Notes under the pieces: generated by a model | What the model was told of the DNA's origin: nothing | Databases searched by the model: none | The model's input: the letters and a program-made list of their open reading frames with translations, nothing else | In this document: positions 39,761 to 49,976 of the stretch, piece after piece | Layout of the letters: each line of letters begins with the position of its first letter | How positions within the stretch are numbered: the first letter of the stretch is position 1 | Position numbers and translations under genes: made by a program | Assembly: GCA_021442455.1 (NCBI GenBank) | Contig: JABUSY010000047.1 | Location: 1-57,161, forward strand | Direction of reading: 5' to 3' | DNA: 57,161 bases | DNA from: Lachnospiraceae bacterium | GTDB lineage: Bacteria; Bacillota; Clostridia; Lachnospirales; Lachnospiraceae

Positions 39761-41049
39761 TATCCAAAGTTAAATTTGTTAGTGTCATTGTTTGTGTTGA
39801 TACTGGTTTTCTGCGATGATTTCAAAAGTAACGTTCATGGAGGAAAGAGCTAATCCTTTATATTCATCACAGGAGAAGATGAGAATCAGATTATATGAGA
39901 AGCTATGATCGAGAAGCAAGAAATGTATACTATTCTGAAACTGATGAAACAAAAGTAAACATTGAAGTTGGTGGCATTATTTGGGAAATAAGGATGACTA
40001 TTGTTGTTCTTGGTACTTAGTATGCATCCTCTCTCAGTCAAGCGGATTCCAGCAAAGTTTTCTTGACCAAACTGTGCCCCCGAATGCACTGAAGATTTGC
40101 ATCAAGCATGCAACCAATTTGTGGAATACGGGTGTTTTATGAAGTGTACGAATTTGAATATTTGAAACTTTCGGGTGCTTATGAGCAATGCTCTGTTTTC
40201 TTGATGCCAGCAACGTAGACAAATGTAATTAATTAATATAGTTTTTAATGTTGTACGGAAAGGAGCAGCTTTTATTGGTTCTTTCTGTATGTGGTATGTG
40301 GAACTATGCCTTTATATGAGCAAAGATTTATGGATTCTTTTTATAAAAAATTTCTATCTGATATTTGGAATGGGGGGAGAAAGAGCAATTATCATCCACT
40401 ACTCTATGGCTATCTGCAAAATAGTAGTTATCGTTTTTGCAGATAACTAAAAAATTCTGAATACCGCTTACCTTCTTTGACGGATATTTTCTTTTGAGAA
40501 ATTGTTGAAAAGTTTAGTTATAGTAAAGATAATTCAACCTGGAAGGGAATTGGAAAGTATGTGTCGAAAGCAATTCAATAGTTGGATTATACGAGAATGG
40601 GATTATTTTTTCTGCATGTTAAATTTAATTTAATCGTAGATATTATATGTGTAGTTCTGAAACCAAAACTTAGAAAAACAGAGCAGTAAACAATTGCAAG
40701 AAGAGAAAACGTGGTTTTAAGAAAATTTAGTTGTATATGTTTGATGGCTGCATAGTATTATTTTTGTCAGTGGTGATGCTGACAGAGGTGATTTTTCTCA
40801 CAGCCAATATTTTAGTAGATATAACGAATGATTTGAAGGACTTTTTCTTCAGAATGATCTTCCTGAATCAGGTGATATAGGGATAGGTATTGTGCTTTCA
40901 TGTCTTGTATTTTATGTGGTTCGACATAATTGTATAATTTATGGCAATATGGGAATGAAATATATGCTGAATAATATCATTATTTTTCGGAAGAGGGGGT
41001 ATAGATATGCGCCTATTTGCTGTGAAAATCTGAAACAAGATATAAAATA
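39760..41049. other. 1.3 kb gene-free spacer
   Basis: No intact gene. LVSLFVLILVF-like and FLSVVMLTEVIFLTANILVD (40765 on) hydrophobic pieces occur. A frame near 40062-40128 (FLDQTVPPNALKICIKHATN) could be part of a sugar-binding protein but is not convincing. The remainder is unreadable. Confidence 0.4.
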
Positions 41050-41123
41050 TGGAAGCAAGGAGATTCGAACTCCTGACCTTTCGCGTGTGAAGCGAATACT
41101 CATCCCAGCTGAGCTATGCTTCC
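41050..41123 (-). tRNA. tRNA-Val (anticodon CAC)
   Basis: A full cloverleaf is encoded on the minus strand. The acceptor stem is GGAAGCA/TGCTTCC with discriminator A; the D stem is GCTC/GAGT. The anticodon stem TTCGC/GCGAA has loop TTCACAC, so the anticodon is CAC, reading GUG. The T arm is AGGAG-TTCGAAT-CTCCT. CCA is not encoded. All stems pair, so the gene looks functional although it lies alone in decayed DNA. Confidence 0.95.
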
Positions 41124-42320
41124 GTCTATTTTAGTTTATCATTTTTGAGTAATTAGTCAATATAAAACTTTAAAGTTTTGTAAACTATTGTCTTCTGAGT
41201 GTGTAGAATAGATAATTTAATTTTCTTTTTAAAGAGATATTCTGTAGAAGTAAATATTTCTCAATGATTGATTCCACAGGTGTTTCGTTACATTTTAAAA
41301 TTGAGTAAGCATGAAGGGAAATGATGTAAACTGAGAGAATAGATTAAGTTTCTGGATAAAGCATGTGTAGAAGAACCGGAAAGAGCATGCTTGCTTCTGG
41401 GAAGTAAGAGGATAGTATATTTGAAAAAGTAAATGTAAAATCTGCAGAAACACTGAAGGGTTCGAATTCTTCGATAAAGACAGATTCCTGTTATCGCATA
41501 GATGTATCCTAAATAGCTTCTGAATTCCTAAAACGATATTTAGAAGATTGACGGAAGTGCTGTCTCTGCATAGATATCAGAATGGTCAAGACACGAATCC
41601 TACTGAAAAAGAGAATAATGTTCCGGGGTAGTGGTCCAGCTGGATAGATTTACGCCACATATCAGATCAATATGATGGTTTTCAAAGTAATAGAATTTTG
41701 ATTTTTGCTCTATACTGCTTATATATAATGCTGTTTAAAATGCAAAGCGGAGATATTGGAAAAAGCCAGGATTTATTTAGCTGATATAACGAAAATTCTA
41801 ATTTCAATAGAATTTTCAAGGCAGTCGTTAAGTTTTTGAAGATTATTTTTAAGAGCCATGATCTTCTTAATCCTTGTCTTAGTGGCCAAATTGATACTGC
41901 TACAGAAAAAGTTCATAAAAAATAGAAGCACTCATTTTTTAGTGTCAACATATTTTAAAAACAGCATGAGCAACAAAACCTCCTAAAGTTTCAAAACTTT
42001 TAGCGAGATGAAGAGACTCCTTTCGAAAATCAAGCAGATCATACTGCTCATCAGTAAAATGTGGACTTCTCCGTCAGATATAGTATTATCGGTTATAATA
42101 CATTTGGAAACTGTCGTTTTATAAAGTAGTATTGCAATAAGTAATACGAGCATATCGTTTTTGTTGTTTGACATCTTCTCACTCATGATTTCTCTTACGC
42201 ATGATGACTTTCTTGTTACTAGGGTAATTATATGAATTTTAAATTGGGTTTATCTGAAGCTTAATTTTCATTTTCGTCTTCTAAATATAATAGAAGTTTA
42301 TAATCTGATGTAAAAAAACT
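41124..42320. other. 1.2 kb gene-free spacer
   Basis: No intact gene. Pieces such as AEILEKARIYLADITKILIS (41748 on) and SFKTFSEMKRLLSKIKQIIL (41988 on) look like coding remnants. GGGTTCGAATTCTTC near 41458 recalls a T-arm but no tRNA can be folded around it. Confidence 0.4.
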
Positions 42321-42348
42321 TTGAAATTTGCACAATTTATGTTATGCT
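42321..42348 (+). promoter_or_regulatory. Predicted sigma-A promoter of glnS
   Basis: TTGAAA (42321-42326) and TATGCT (42343-42348) are 16 bases apart. The leader is about 70 bases with only a weak CTATTC/GAATAG stem and no T-box. Confidence 0.55.
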
Positions 42349-42426
42349 TGTCTTATATAAATATCTATTCCTGGCAGGTTTGCGCTTGTTGAATAGGAGT
42401 GGACATATCTGAGGAGGATGTAGTTC

Positions 42427-44091
42427 ATGGAAAAAGTAGTTTCCAAGAATTTTATTGAGCAAATCATTGAAAAGGATCTGGAAAAAGGAACTTATAATAG
42501 AATTTGTACTCGTTTTCCACCGGAACCTAATGGTTATCTGCATATTGGGCATGCAAAATCTATTCTTCTAAATTATGGTCTGGCCAAGAAATATCATGGA
42601 CAGTTTAATATGCGTTTTGACGATACAAATCCAAAAAAAGAACAATCAGAATTTGTTGAAGCGATAAAGACTGATATTCAATGGCTGGGTGCTGACTGGG
42701 GAGATCATCTTTATTTTGCGTCTAATTATTTTGAATTGATGTATGAGGCGGCGTTAAAGTTGATTCGAAAAGGGAAGGCGTTTGTCTGTGACTTGTCCGT
42801 GGATGAGATCCGTAAATATAGAGGCACGCTGACGACACCTGGCAGAGAAAGCCCTTATCGAAAAAGGAGTGTAGAAGAAAACCTTAATTTATTCAAGCGC
42901 ATGAAGGAAGGGGAATTTCCTGACGGAAGCAAAGTGCTGAGAGCGAAGATTGATATGGCGTCTTCCAATATCAATATGCGGGATCCGGTTATTTATAGAG
43001 TTGCCCATATGTATCACCAGAATACGGGAACTGTCTGGTGTATCTATCCAATGTATGATTTCGCACATCCTATTGAGGATGCGATCGAGGGTGTGACTCA
43101 TTCCATTTGTACACTGGAATTTGAGGATCACCGCCCGCTGTATGACTGGGTGCTGCGAGAAATGGAATATTCACATCCGCCGAAGCAGATTGAGTTTGCT
43201 AAGCTGTATTTGACCAATGTGATAACCGGAAAGAGATATATTAAGAAGCTGGTGGAAGACGGAGTGGTTGATGGCTGGGACGATCCTCGCCTGGTGTCCA
43301 TCGCTGCCATGCGAAGGAGAGGATTCAGTTCGGAGTCTATTAAGCTCTTTGTAGATCTTTGTGGAGTTTCCAAGGCAAACAGTTCTGTGGATTATGCTTT
43401 GCTGGAATACTGTATCAGGAAAGATTTAAAGCTAAAAAAGTCCAGGGTCATGGCAGTACTGAATCCGATTAGTCTGGTGATTGATAATTATCCGGAATGC
43501 CAGATTGAGGAGCTGAAAGTGCCTAATAATTTGCAGAATAAGAGCCTTGGAAGCCGCCAAATTCCGTTTTCGAAAGAGTTATATATCGAGAGAGAAGATT
43601 TTATGGAGGAGCCGCCTAGAAACTATTTTCGTTTATTTCCAGGGAATGTAGTGCGTCTAATGAACGCTTATTTGGTAAAGTGTACTGGCTTTGAAAAGGA
43701 TGAAAACGGTAAGGTTATAGTTGTATACTGTACCTATGATCCGGCCAGCAGGGGCGGAAGCAGTACGGATGGGAGAAAGGTGAAGGGGACTATTCACTGG
43801 GTGTCAGCAGCTCACGCGATTCCTGTGGAATGCAGGTTGTATGAGAATCTGATTGATGAGGAAAAAGGTGTTTATAACGAGGACGGTTCCGTGAATATCA
43901 ATTCGGATTCCTTGACTGTCTTAAAAAATTGTTATGTTGAACCGAGTCTAGCCGGTGCCAAGGCATATGATAGTTTTCAATTTGTGAGAAACGGTTTCTT
44001 CTGCGTGGACGCTAAAGATTCTAGGCCAGAGGCGTTAGTTTTTAACAGAATTGTTTCTTTGAAAAATTCCTTTAAGCTACCAGTTCAGTAA
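42427..44091 (+). CDS. glnS: Glutaminyl-tRNA synthetase
   Basis: Charges tRNA-Gln directly with glutamine, so this organism need not rely on the GatCAB transamidation route for tRNA-Gln. The 554 residues match bacterial Gln[18 protein letters not shown] carries HIGH at residues 39-42, [12 protein letters not shown] follows, and [19 protein letters not shown] is diagnostic for GlnRS rather than GluRS. The KMSKS-equivalent loop is VITGKRY (residues 265-271) in place of the VMSKRK of E. coli GlnRS. The C-terminal beta-barrel anticodon domain is complete. AGGAGG precedes the start by about 9-10 bases. Confidence 0.96.
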   Translation: MEKVVSKNFIEQIIEKDLEKGTYNRICTRFPPEPNGYLHIGHAKSILLNYGLAKKYHGQFNMRFDDTNPKKEQSEFVEAIKTDIQWLGADWGDHLYFASNYFELMYEAALKLIRKGKAFVCDLSVDEIRKYRGTLTTPGRESPYRKRSVEENLNLFKRMKEGEFPDGSKVLRAKIDMASSNINMRDPVIYRVAHMYHQNTGTVWCIYPMYDFAHPIEDAIEGVTHSICTLEFEDHRPLYDWVLREMEYSHPPKQIEFAKLYLTNVITGKRYIKKLVEDGVVDGWDDPRLVSIAAMRRRGFSSESIKLFVDLCGVSKANSSVDYALLEYCIRKDLKLKKSRVMAVLNPISLVIDNYPECQIEELKVPNNLQNKSLGSRQIPFSKELYIEREDFMEEPPRNYFRLFPGNVVRLMNAYLVKCTGFEKDENGKVIVVYCTYDPASRGGSSTDGRKVKGTIHWVSAAHAIPVECRLYENLIDEEKGVYNEDGSVNINSDSLTVLKNCYVEPSLAGAKAYDSFQFVRNGFFCVDAKDSRPEALVFNRIVSLKNSFKLPVQ

Positions 44092-45911
44092 CTGTTCGTT
44101 TGAGGTCATTGAGAATCATTTTGTTATATAAAATAACTTAGATTCTATTTACTTTACGTTATGTTTAGCCAGATGGCTTTCTATTAGCAGATAGCAGAGG
44201 CAAGACAGATTTGGCTTAGAAACAAGTTTGGCTCAATAGAGGTGGAGCTTTGGAGCGTATTCTAGATATGGTATTGTGTATTGGAAGCGTTTCAAGTGGA
44301 AGCAATGTCTTAGTTATCGATATAATTTTATGGTTAGAGGAATTAGCCGAGGTGGGAAATGTTTATTTGTTGATACTACTTTTGGAAAAAGATAATTCTA
44401 TAGAGAATCCTACATATAAGACTGTATAATATAAGTGTTGTAAAACTTTGGTTCCCATGTCTACATCATTTGGTTAGCTTCGTTAGGAAAGAGATCAAAT
44501 AAGCTAAAAAAACTCGGCACTTAGATTACTTAACATGATATCTTCTTCCATTTTTCATAGGGATTTTTACCCCTATATGCCATAAACTTCAGTTTCTGTC
44601 CTGGTGTGAAAAAGTTAAGGTTGGTTTTCTGATAGAGGATATATTCTGACAATTCCTTTTTATACAAGTGAGAATCGATTTCGGTACTACAGAGATATGA
44701 TTAGAATGATCGCGTGATCTATATTTTAGGGATTATTAGGAATTTTTTTAAATTCATGCTTGCGTTCATCTGGATTAGTGATATGATATTTCCGAAACAA
44801 TTGCTGGATACTTATGAGCAAAAGATCCGGTATTTTTTGGAGACAGTTTTCCAAATATATTAGAAGATCGGCGATATTTTTGTACTCAAGGTGTTTGAAA
44901 CGACATGTGAACAGATGGTAAGTGTATTTACAAATGAAATTTTTGAGTTGATTTATGAAATTGTCAAAATTATCTTTCAATCCAGATTTAGAGGGATATA
45001 TTTGAGCACAATGTAGACTGAAAGGCCATTGCAGAGAAAAACCAAAATAATTTTTTTAGTTTGTTTTCTATAGTTTATGTTTCTTCTTTTGGTACTTGAC
45101 TAGCATTAATTATCCGTCCATTGTATTTACAATCCGATTGCTTTGCTTGATGGCGCTGTGGTTCCAATCAGAGACAGTCTATTATATCCATTGCGGTTTT
45201 GGCAGGTGCCTAAAAGCCTTCTGAAGCATAATGTCTATATGGATGCTTTTAAGCATAAGGGGATATCGTTTTCGTTATTTTCTATGAAGACCATTTGCTC
45301 CATATAGATTTTTTGGTATTTAGACAGAGAACGTAAATAATTGCTAGAAAAAGAACGGATAACTTTTTCACTGCTCAGGGTTCAATATCCTTACGGGAAT
45401 TTGTTGTGAAGATTGATGACTAGTATCTTGGCAGCCTTTTCTAAATAATGTATTTGGTAGGTCGAGATTTTCTTTTTAGGCAATATTAAAAAACAATAGT
45501 AATTTGTTTCTGCTGAAAGTTTTGTCTGAATAAGTCTTGAAATCAAGACTATAAGCTTCAATAGGTTTAAAAATATAACGAACATCAGACAGCAGAACAG
45601 ATGGTTTATATAAGTTTTTTCATAGTATGGGTCCTCTAGATTAGTCTTGCAGTTATAGGTAATGGAAATACACATCCTTCAGTGCCAGATAAAGCTTGTC
45701 GGACAGGTGGATTGATTACGATCAGATGTTCGCTTGCAAAAGCTTGGGTGATTGTTTTTGTGTTCTTTTTTGTCAGTCATTAAGAAAGTATTGTCAAGAT
45801 TCATATTATACTAGATCTTTTTCTTTTCTGTAACGTTCAGTGTAATAATTATCGGAACTACTTGCGAAGCGGGGTTATAGTTATAAGGAGCAGAGCAAAG
45901 CGTGATATTCA
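44092..45911. other. 1.8 kb gene-free spacer with decayed coding sequence
   Basis: No intact gene. Readable pieces include LERILDMVLCIGSVSSGSNV (44248 on), FKFMLAFIWISDMIFPKQLL (about 44750 on) and DGAVVPIRDSLLYPLRFWQV (about 45150 on, continuing PKSLLKHNVYMDAFKHKGIS). The last is the best preserved, but no family was recognised. Confidence 0.45.
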
Positions 45912-46330
45912 ATGATAAAATCGTGTATATTTGTTTTAGATGGAACTCTGACAGAAACTATAGAATCGATTGTTAGGTTATTGGGCATTATTATTTTAGT
46001 AACTTGGAGTTTTTCAAAACTTTTATCCTTACAGTTGTTAATATATTTGGCAAAGTTTTTTGATTTGGTTTAGAAATAAACCAGATACTGTGTCCAAGAA
46101 GCCACATTTTTCAGGTGCTCTTCCGATTATAAGCTGTATGAGAGTGGAGCAAGGAGAATGTATTGCTTTAGGGGAGACTAATATGAAAAAACGGTTTTGT
46201 AGTCAAAATTTATACGGCGGACTTTGTTGGAGCTTACAAGCCAAAAAGCGAGCTGGAAGAAAATTATCTGAACCGGATTCATAAATTCTTCACTGGAAAT
46301 CATAAACTTAATGAACTGAGGGATACATAA
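45912..46330 (+). pseudogene. Decayed HAD-family phosphatase (phosphoglycolate phosphatase-like)
   Basis: MIKSCIFVLDGTLTETIESI (45912 on) matches the HAD motif I region, usually CIFDLDGTL, with the nucleophile aspartate replaced by valine. After stops and frameshifts NKPDTVSKK (46075 on) matches motif II (SNKP), and ECIALGETNMKKRF (46158 on) matches motif IV (ECIYLGDTNTDM). YGGLCWSL recalls the following GVLWGF. The order and spacing fit a protein near 210 residues that is now about 140 codons of broken frames. Confidence 0.72.
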
Positions 46331-46763
46331 AATGAGTGAAAAAATCAGGATGATTCTTAGCAATCTGGATGAGATGCTCTTATGGAGCGGCGATCAGTTT
46401 TAGCATCCAGGTACTTGCTGATTGAATCATAGCCTGAATTAGAGGAAAATTGGTTTTTCTTTGTCGACAATGCAAGGAAGTATTTAAATCTACAGCGGCT
46501 GGTTCGTTCCATTTAGAAATGAAGTTGATTATCTGTGTAAAAACGACGGTTTGAGTTTTTGTTGCAGGCACAATGCTTGATTTAAAAGAAAATTTTTTGG
46601 ATGTAGAACAGAAGATCATGTATATCATTTGGAGTAGAAGGGTTGTAAGATTTTGTTTACCGGCGTCAATAGGCGTTAATATCGGTGAATTTTTAGCCGG
46701 AGAAGAAGATACTACTACCACATGAAAGATAGGGCAAAGATTAATGTGATTCAGGAAGTTTAT
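46331..46763. other. Short region with a broken frame before the small gene pair
   Basis: ATG 46332 opens MSEKIRMILSNLDEMLLWSG and stops after 23 codons. Later pieces in other frames (FSIQVLADSIIA; IIWSRRVVRFCLPASIGVNI) suggest a lost small membrane protein. No family was recognised and no promoter could be fixed. Confidence 0.35.
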
Positions 46764-47021
46764 ATGAAAATCTTTATTTATGAAGAGAGAGGCAATGAGA
46801 ACAGCGCCTTCTTTTTTAATCTGAATATCGATTTGTATGAATGTATGCTTTTGAGGGATAAGTATAATGATCTTGAAATGCTAGTAGTGAAAGAGTATTC
46901 AGTCGCAATGAAGAATGCAGTGTCTAAGGTAAAGAAGATCTATAGATATGAAACTGGTACATTGGAATATCTCCTGGAGGATTGCTCTCTGGATGCTGAT
47001 AAAGTAAAGGAGGAATTTTAG
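46764..47021 (+). CDS. Small conserved-looking protein of unknown function
   Basis: Encodes 85 residues starting MKIFIYEERGNENSAFF. ATG 46764 is preferred because AGGAAG lies 5 bases upstream; ATG 46722 has no site. The protein is soluble, acidic in its second half (GTLEYLLEDCSLDADKVKEE) and has no membrane segment. It is one base from the next gene, so the two are translationally coupled. I do not recognise a family with confidence, though it reads as a real protein with regular helix-like periodicity. Confidence 0.65.
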   Translation: MKIFIYEERGNENSAFFFNLNIDLYECMLLRDKYNDLEMLVVKEYSVAMKNAVSKVKKIYRYETGTLEYLLEDCSLDADKVKEEF

Positions 47022-47022
47022 C

Positions 47023-47286
47023 ATGGAAGAATACAGTGAAGAGTGTATTTTAACTTTTCTGAGGAATCAGGGACAGCTCTTTGGAGAACCCGTTGCAGAG
47101 AACTATGATGAAGCGGAAGCGTTTCTGGAGGACTGTATGGCGACTGTAGTGAATTCAATTGCTGAAGTGCGCCAGTACCTCAATGAACATGGCATGGATG
47201 TAGAAGGTTTGTCGGATGGGGAGTTAGAAGAAGCCAGCGAAGTATTTGCACTTCCCAGTGGGCAGTATCTAATTGTCGAGGCATAA
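47023..47286 (+). CDS. Small acidic protein of unknown function
   Basis: Encodes 87 residues starting MEEYSEECILTFLRNQGQLF, strongly acidic, ending LPSGQYLIVEA. AAGGAGG is well placed 8-9 bases before the ATG. I recall proteins of this type in Lachnospiraceae, sometimes labelled glyoxalase, but there is no glyoxalase metal motif here and I would not use that name. It forms a two-gene unit with the preceding gene, and the tight spacing suggests partners. Confidence 0.7.
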   Translation: MEEYSEECILTFLRNQGQLFGEPVAENYDEAEAFLEDCMATVVNSIAEVRQYLNEHGMDVEGLSDGELEEASEVFALPSGQYLIVEA

Positions 47287-47776
47287 GAGAAGTGAATATG
47301 GAAAATAACAAATGTAATAATTATCGCATCTTGGCCTTCATGTATTTTTATGTAGAAAATACTACCTATACTAAGAGAATGAAAGAAATGCATCTCCATA
47401 CGCTATTACTCAATCTTTTGAATTAACGGGTATTTTCGTTGTTGGCTTTATGCTGTTGCCGGAAGATGATAGAAACGGGTCGATGATTAGTTTCCATATT
47501 TACAAACTTGGATTATCTCTATTCCATTGGCTGTGTGTGCACTGTTTCTGTTTTTGGCAACTATATTAGTGTTTATTTTCAGGCAGTTGAGGATGCTGTG
47601 AGAAATTTCGATGGATTTCCTACACTCTTTTCGGTGTCGTTAAGAATGAAAATTGTATATAGCGGGATAAATCTGTAGAATTATGGCTTTGCAAGAGGTA
47701 TTATTGTTATTTTTTTCTCTTTATCATATGCCAAGCGAAAAATTAGAGTGTACGTAGAAATATAATCATGAATTTA
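47287..47776 (+). pseudogene. Decayed small membrane protein
   Basis: ATG 47298 opens MENNKCNNYRILAFMYFYVE and the frame ends at TAA 47424. An overlapping frame reads ITQSFELTGIFVVGFMLLPE (47404 on) and a third IPLAVCALFLFLATILVFIF (47520 on), a clear transmembrane helix. These join into one plausible membrane protein broken by frameshifts. The family is not recognised. It would have been the third gene behind the two small ones. Confidence 0.45.
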
Positions 47777-47803
47777 TTAGCACTCATTTAAAATGAGTGC
47801 TAA
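47777..47803 (+). promoter_or_regulatory. Perfect CIRCE operator (HrcA binding site) upstream of htpG
   Basis: TTAGCACTC, nine bases, GAGTGCTAA: both arms match the CIRCE consensus exactly. HrcA binds this inverted repeat to repress class I heat-shock genes. Here it ends 6 bases upstream of the -35 box of the htpG promoter, rather than in the leader as at B. subtilis dnaK and groE. Confidence 0.95.
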
Positions 47804-47809
47804 TTTTTC

Positions 47810-47838
47810 TTGACTTTCGGTCAAAGTAGTACTAATAT
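47810..47838 (+). promoter_or_regulatory. Predicted sigma-A promoter of htpG-aroK
   Basis: TTGACT (47810-47815) and TAATAT (47833-47838) are 17 bases apart. The leader to the htpG start is about 35 bases. The CIRCE site lies immediately upstream. Confidence 0.7.
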
Positions 47839-47879
47839 AAAATCAAAATCAATTATCTTACAAGGAGTGTGATGTTTCC

Positions 47880-49976
47880 ATGGAAATGAAACATGGTAAT
47901 CTTTCTATTAATAGTGACAATATTTTTCCGATCATAAAAAAATGGATGTATTCGGATCACGACATTTTTATCAGAGAACTGATTTCTAACGGCTGCGATG
48001 CGATTACGAAGCTGAAGAAGCTAGACGTGGCAGGGGAGTATACACTTCCGGAGGATTATAAGCCAAGGATACAGGTGATCGTGAATGATAAAGAGAAAAC
48101 TTTAAAATTCATTGATAACGGAATCGGAATGACGGCGGATGAAGTGGAAGAGTATATCACTCAGATCGCATTTTCAGGTGCAACGAAATTCCTTGAGAAA
48201 TACAAAGATAAGGCAGACCAAGATCAGATCATCGGACATTTTGGACTGGGTTTTTATTCGGCATTCATGGTGGCGGATGATGTTCATATTGACACTTTGT
48301 CTTTTCAGGAGGGAGCAACACCGGTTCACTGGGAATGTGACGGAAGTACAGAATATGATATGGTTGAGGGAAGTAGACAGGAAGTTGGAACGGAGATTAC
48401 TTTATATTTAAACAAAGATTGTTTGGAATTTTCTAACGAATACCGTGTACGGGAAGTTTTGGAAAAGTACTGTTCTTTTATGCCTGTAGAGATTATTCTC
48501 TTTAAGAGTAACACTGAATCGGAATATGAAATGATTGAAGAGGCGGATCTTCGAGACGATGATGAAGTCATCGAGCGTATTCATGAAGATGCTAAAACAG
48601 AAGAGCGTGAGAACGATCAGGGGGAGAAAGAAATCGTTGAGATATCTTCGGCCCGCGATCAGGTAAAAATAAAAAAACGTCCTGTTTCCATCAGTGATAT
48701 TCATCCTCTTTGGACGAAGAATACTAATGAGTGTACAGAAGAAGAATATAAGCAATTTTACCGAAAGGTATTTCTGGATTATAAGGAGCCTTTATTCTGG
48801 ATTCATTTGAATATGGATTATCCATTGAACCTGAAGGGAATTCTTTATTTTCCAAGGATTAGTAAGGAGTATGATTTAATTGAAGGAACTATTAAGCTGT
48901 ATAACAATCAGGTCTTTATTGCAGATAACATCAAAGAGGTCATTCCGGAATACCTAATGTTATTGAAGGGTGTGATTGATTGCCAAGATCTGCCGTTGAA
49001 CGTATCCAGGAGCGCACTGCAAAATGATGGTTTTGTACAAAAAATTTCCAATTACATTTCCAAAAAGGTAGCTGAGAGGCTATCTGGCATCTACAAAACA
49101 GAACAGGAGAATTATGAGAAATACTGGAAGGATATCAATCCTTTCATCAAATTCGGTTGTATCAAAGACGAAAAATTTTCCAAGAAGATGATGGATTATG
49201 TGTTGTATAAGAACATAGATGATAAATATCTGACTCTCAAGAACTATATAGAGGAGAATGAAAAATTTACTGAGAAAGAGGCAAAAGTTTCGGAAGTACA
49301 ATCATCCGAAAATAGAGGAAAAACCAAAGAAACTGCTGAAACTGCGCAAGAGAAGAAAAAAACGACAGTTTATTATGTGACTGATCCTGTTCAGCAGAGT
49401 CAGTATATTAATTTATTCCGTGCACAAGGTATGGATGCCGTGATCTTGAAACAGAATATTGATTCTGCGTTTATCACTTATGTGGAGAAAACCAATGAAA
49501 AAGTAAAATTCCAGCGCATAGATGCTGATCTGACAGAGGAACTGAAGGAAACGGGGGAGGATTTGGTCGAGGAAAGCAAAGCAATGGAAAATTTATTCAG
49601 AAAAGTCTTGCATAACGACAAGCTGAAAGTTAAGGTAGAGAACCTGAAAAATGATAAGATTTCTTCCATAGTCACATTGTCTGAGGAGAGTCGGCGCATG
49701 AACGAGATGATGAAGATGTATGACATGGGCACGATGGATGCTAGCATATTTGCTGGAGAACAGACACTAATCCTGAATGCTAAGCATTCTCTGGTAAAAT
49801 CTATTTTCGAGCACAAGGATTCGGAAGATATACCGATGTTTTGTGAGCAGCTTTATGATTTGGCTATGCTCAGTCATCAGCCACTGATTCCAGAAAGAAT
49901 GACAAAATTCATTGCCAGAAGCAATGAGATTATGATGAAGTTTGATAATTTGACAAAACAGATGGAGCGACAATGA
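47880..49976 (+). CDS. htpG: Chaperone HtpG (bacterial Hsp90)
   Basis: ATP-dependent homodimeric chaperone. The 698 residues comprise an N-terminal GHKL ATPase domain (FIRELISNGCDAITKL with the Mg-binding Asn; FIDNGIGM; IGHFGLGFYSAFMV), the middle domain (LPLNVSRSALQ with its catalytic arginine), and the C-terminal dimerisation domain. A charged linker of about 30 residues (EVQSSENRGKTKETAETAQE) lies near residue 475, before VYYVTDPVQQSQY, and makes it longer than E. coli HtpG (624). A perfect CIRCE site upstream predicts HrcA control. Its last four bases overlap aroK. Confidence 0.96.
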   Translation: MEMKHGNLSINSDNIFPIIKKWMYSDHDIFIRELISNGCDAITKLKKLDVAGEYTLPEDYKPRIQVIVNDKEKTLKFIDNGIGMTADEVEEYITQIAFSGATKFLEKYKDKADQDQIIGHFGLGFYSAFMVADDVHIDTLSFQEGATPVHWECDGSTEYDMVEGSRQEVGTEITLYLNKDCLEFSNEYRVREVLEKYCSFMPVEIILFKSNTESEYEMIEEADLRDDDEVIERIHEDAKTEERENDQGEKEIVEISSARDQVKIKKRPVSISDIHPLWTKNTNECTEEEYKQFYRKVFLDYKEPLFWIHLNMDYPLNLKGILYFPRISKEYDLIEGTIKLYNNQVFIADNIKEVIPEYLMLLKGVIDCQDLPLNVSRSALQNDGFVQKISNYISKKVAERLSGIYKTEQENYEKYWKDINPFIKFGCIKDEKFSKKMMDYVLYKNIDDKYLTLKNYIEENEKFTEKEAKVSEVQSSENRGKTKETAETAQEKKKTTVYYVTDPVQQSQYINLFRAQGMDAVILKQNIDSAFITYVEKTNEKVKFQRIDADLTEELKETGEDLVEESKAMENLFRKVLHNDKLKVKVENLKNDKISSIVTLSEESRRMNEMMKMYDMGTMDASIFAGEQTLILNAKHSLVKSIFEHKDSEDIPMFCEQLYDLAMLSHQPLIPERMTKFIARSNEIMMKFDNLTKQMERQ

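Noticed and set aside
41450-41475. GGGTTCGAATTC, like the T-arm of a tRNA
   Set aside because: No acceptor, D or anticodon stem can be drawn around it.
36308-42426. Stop-codon reassignment as an explanation for broken frames
   Set aside because: TAA, TAG and TGA all interrupt the remnants and frameshifts occur as well, while intact genes use all three stops normally.
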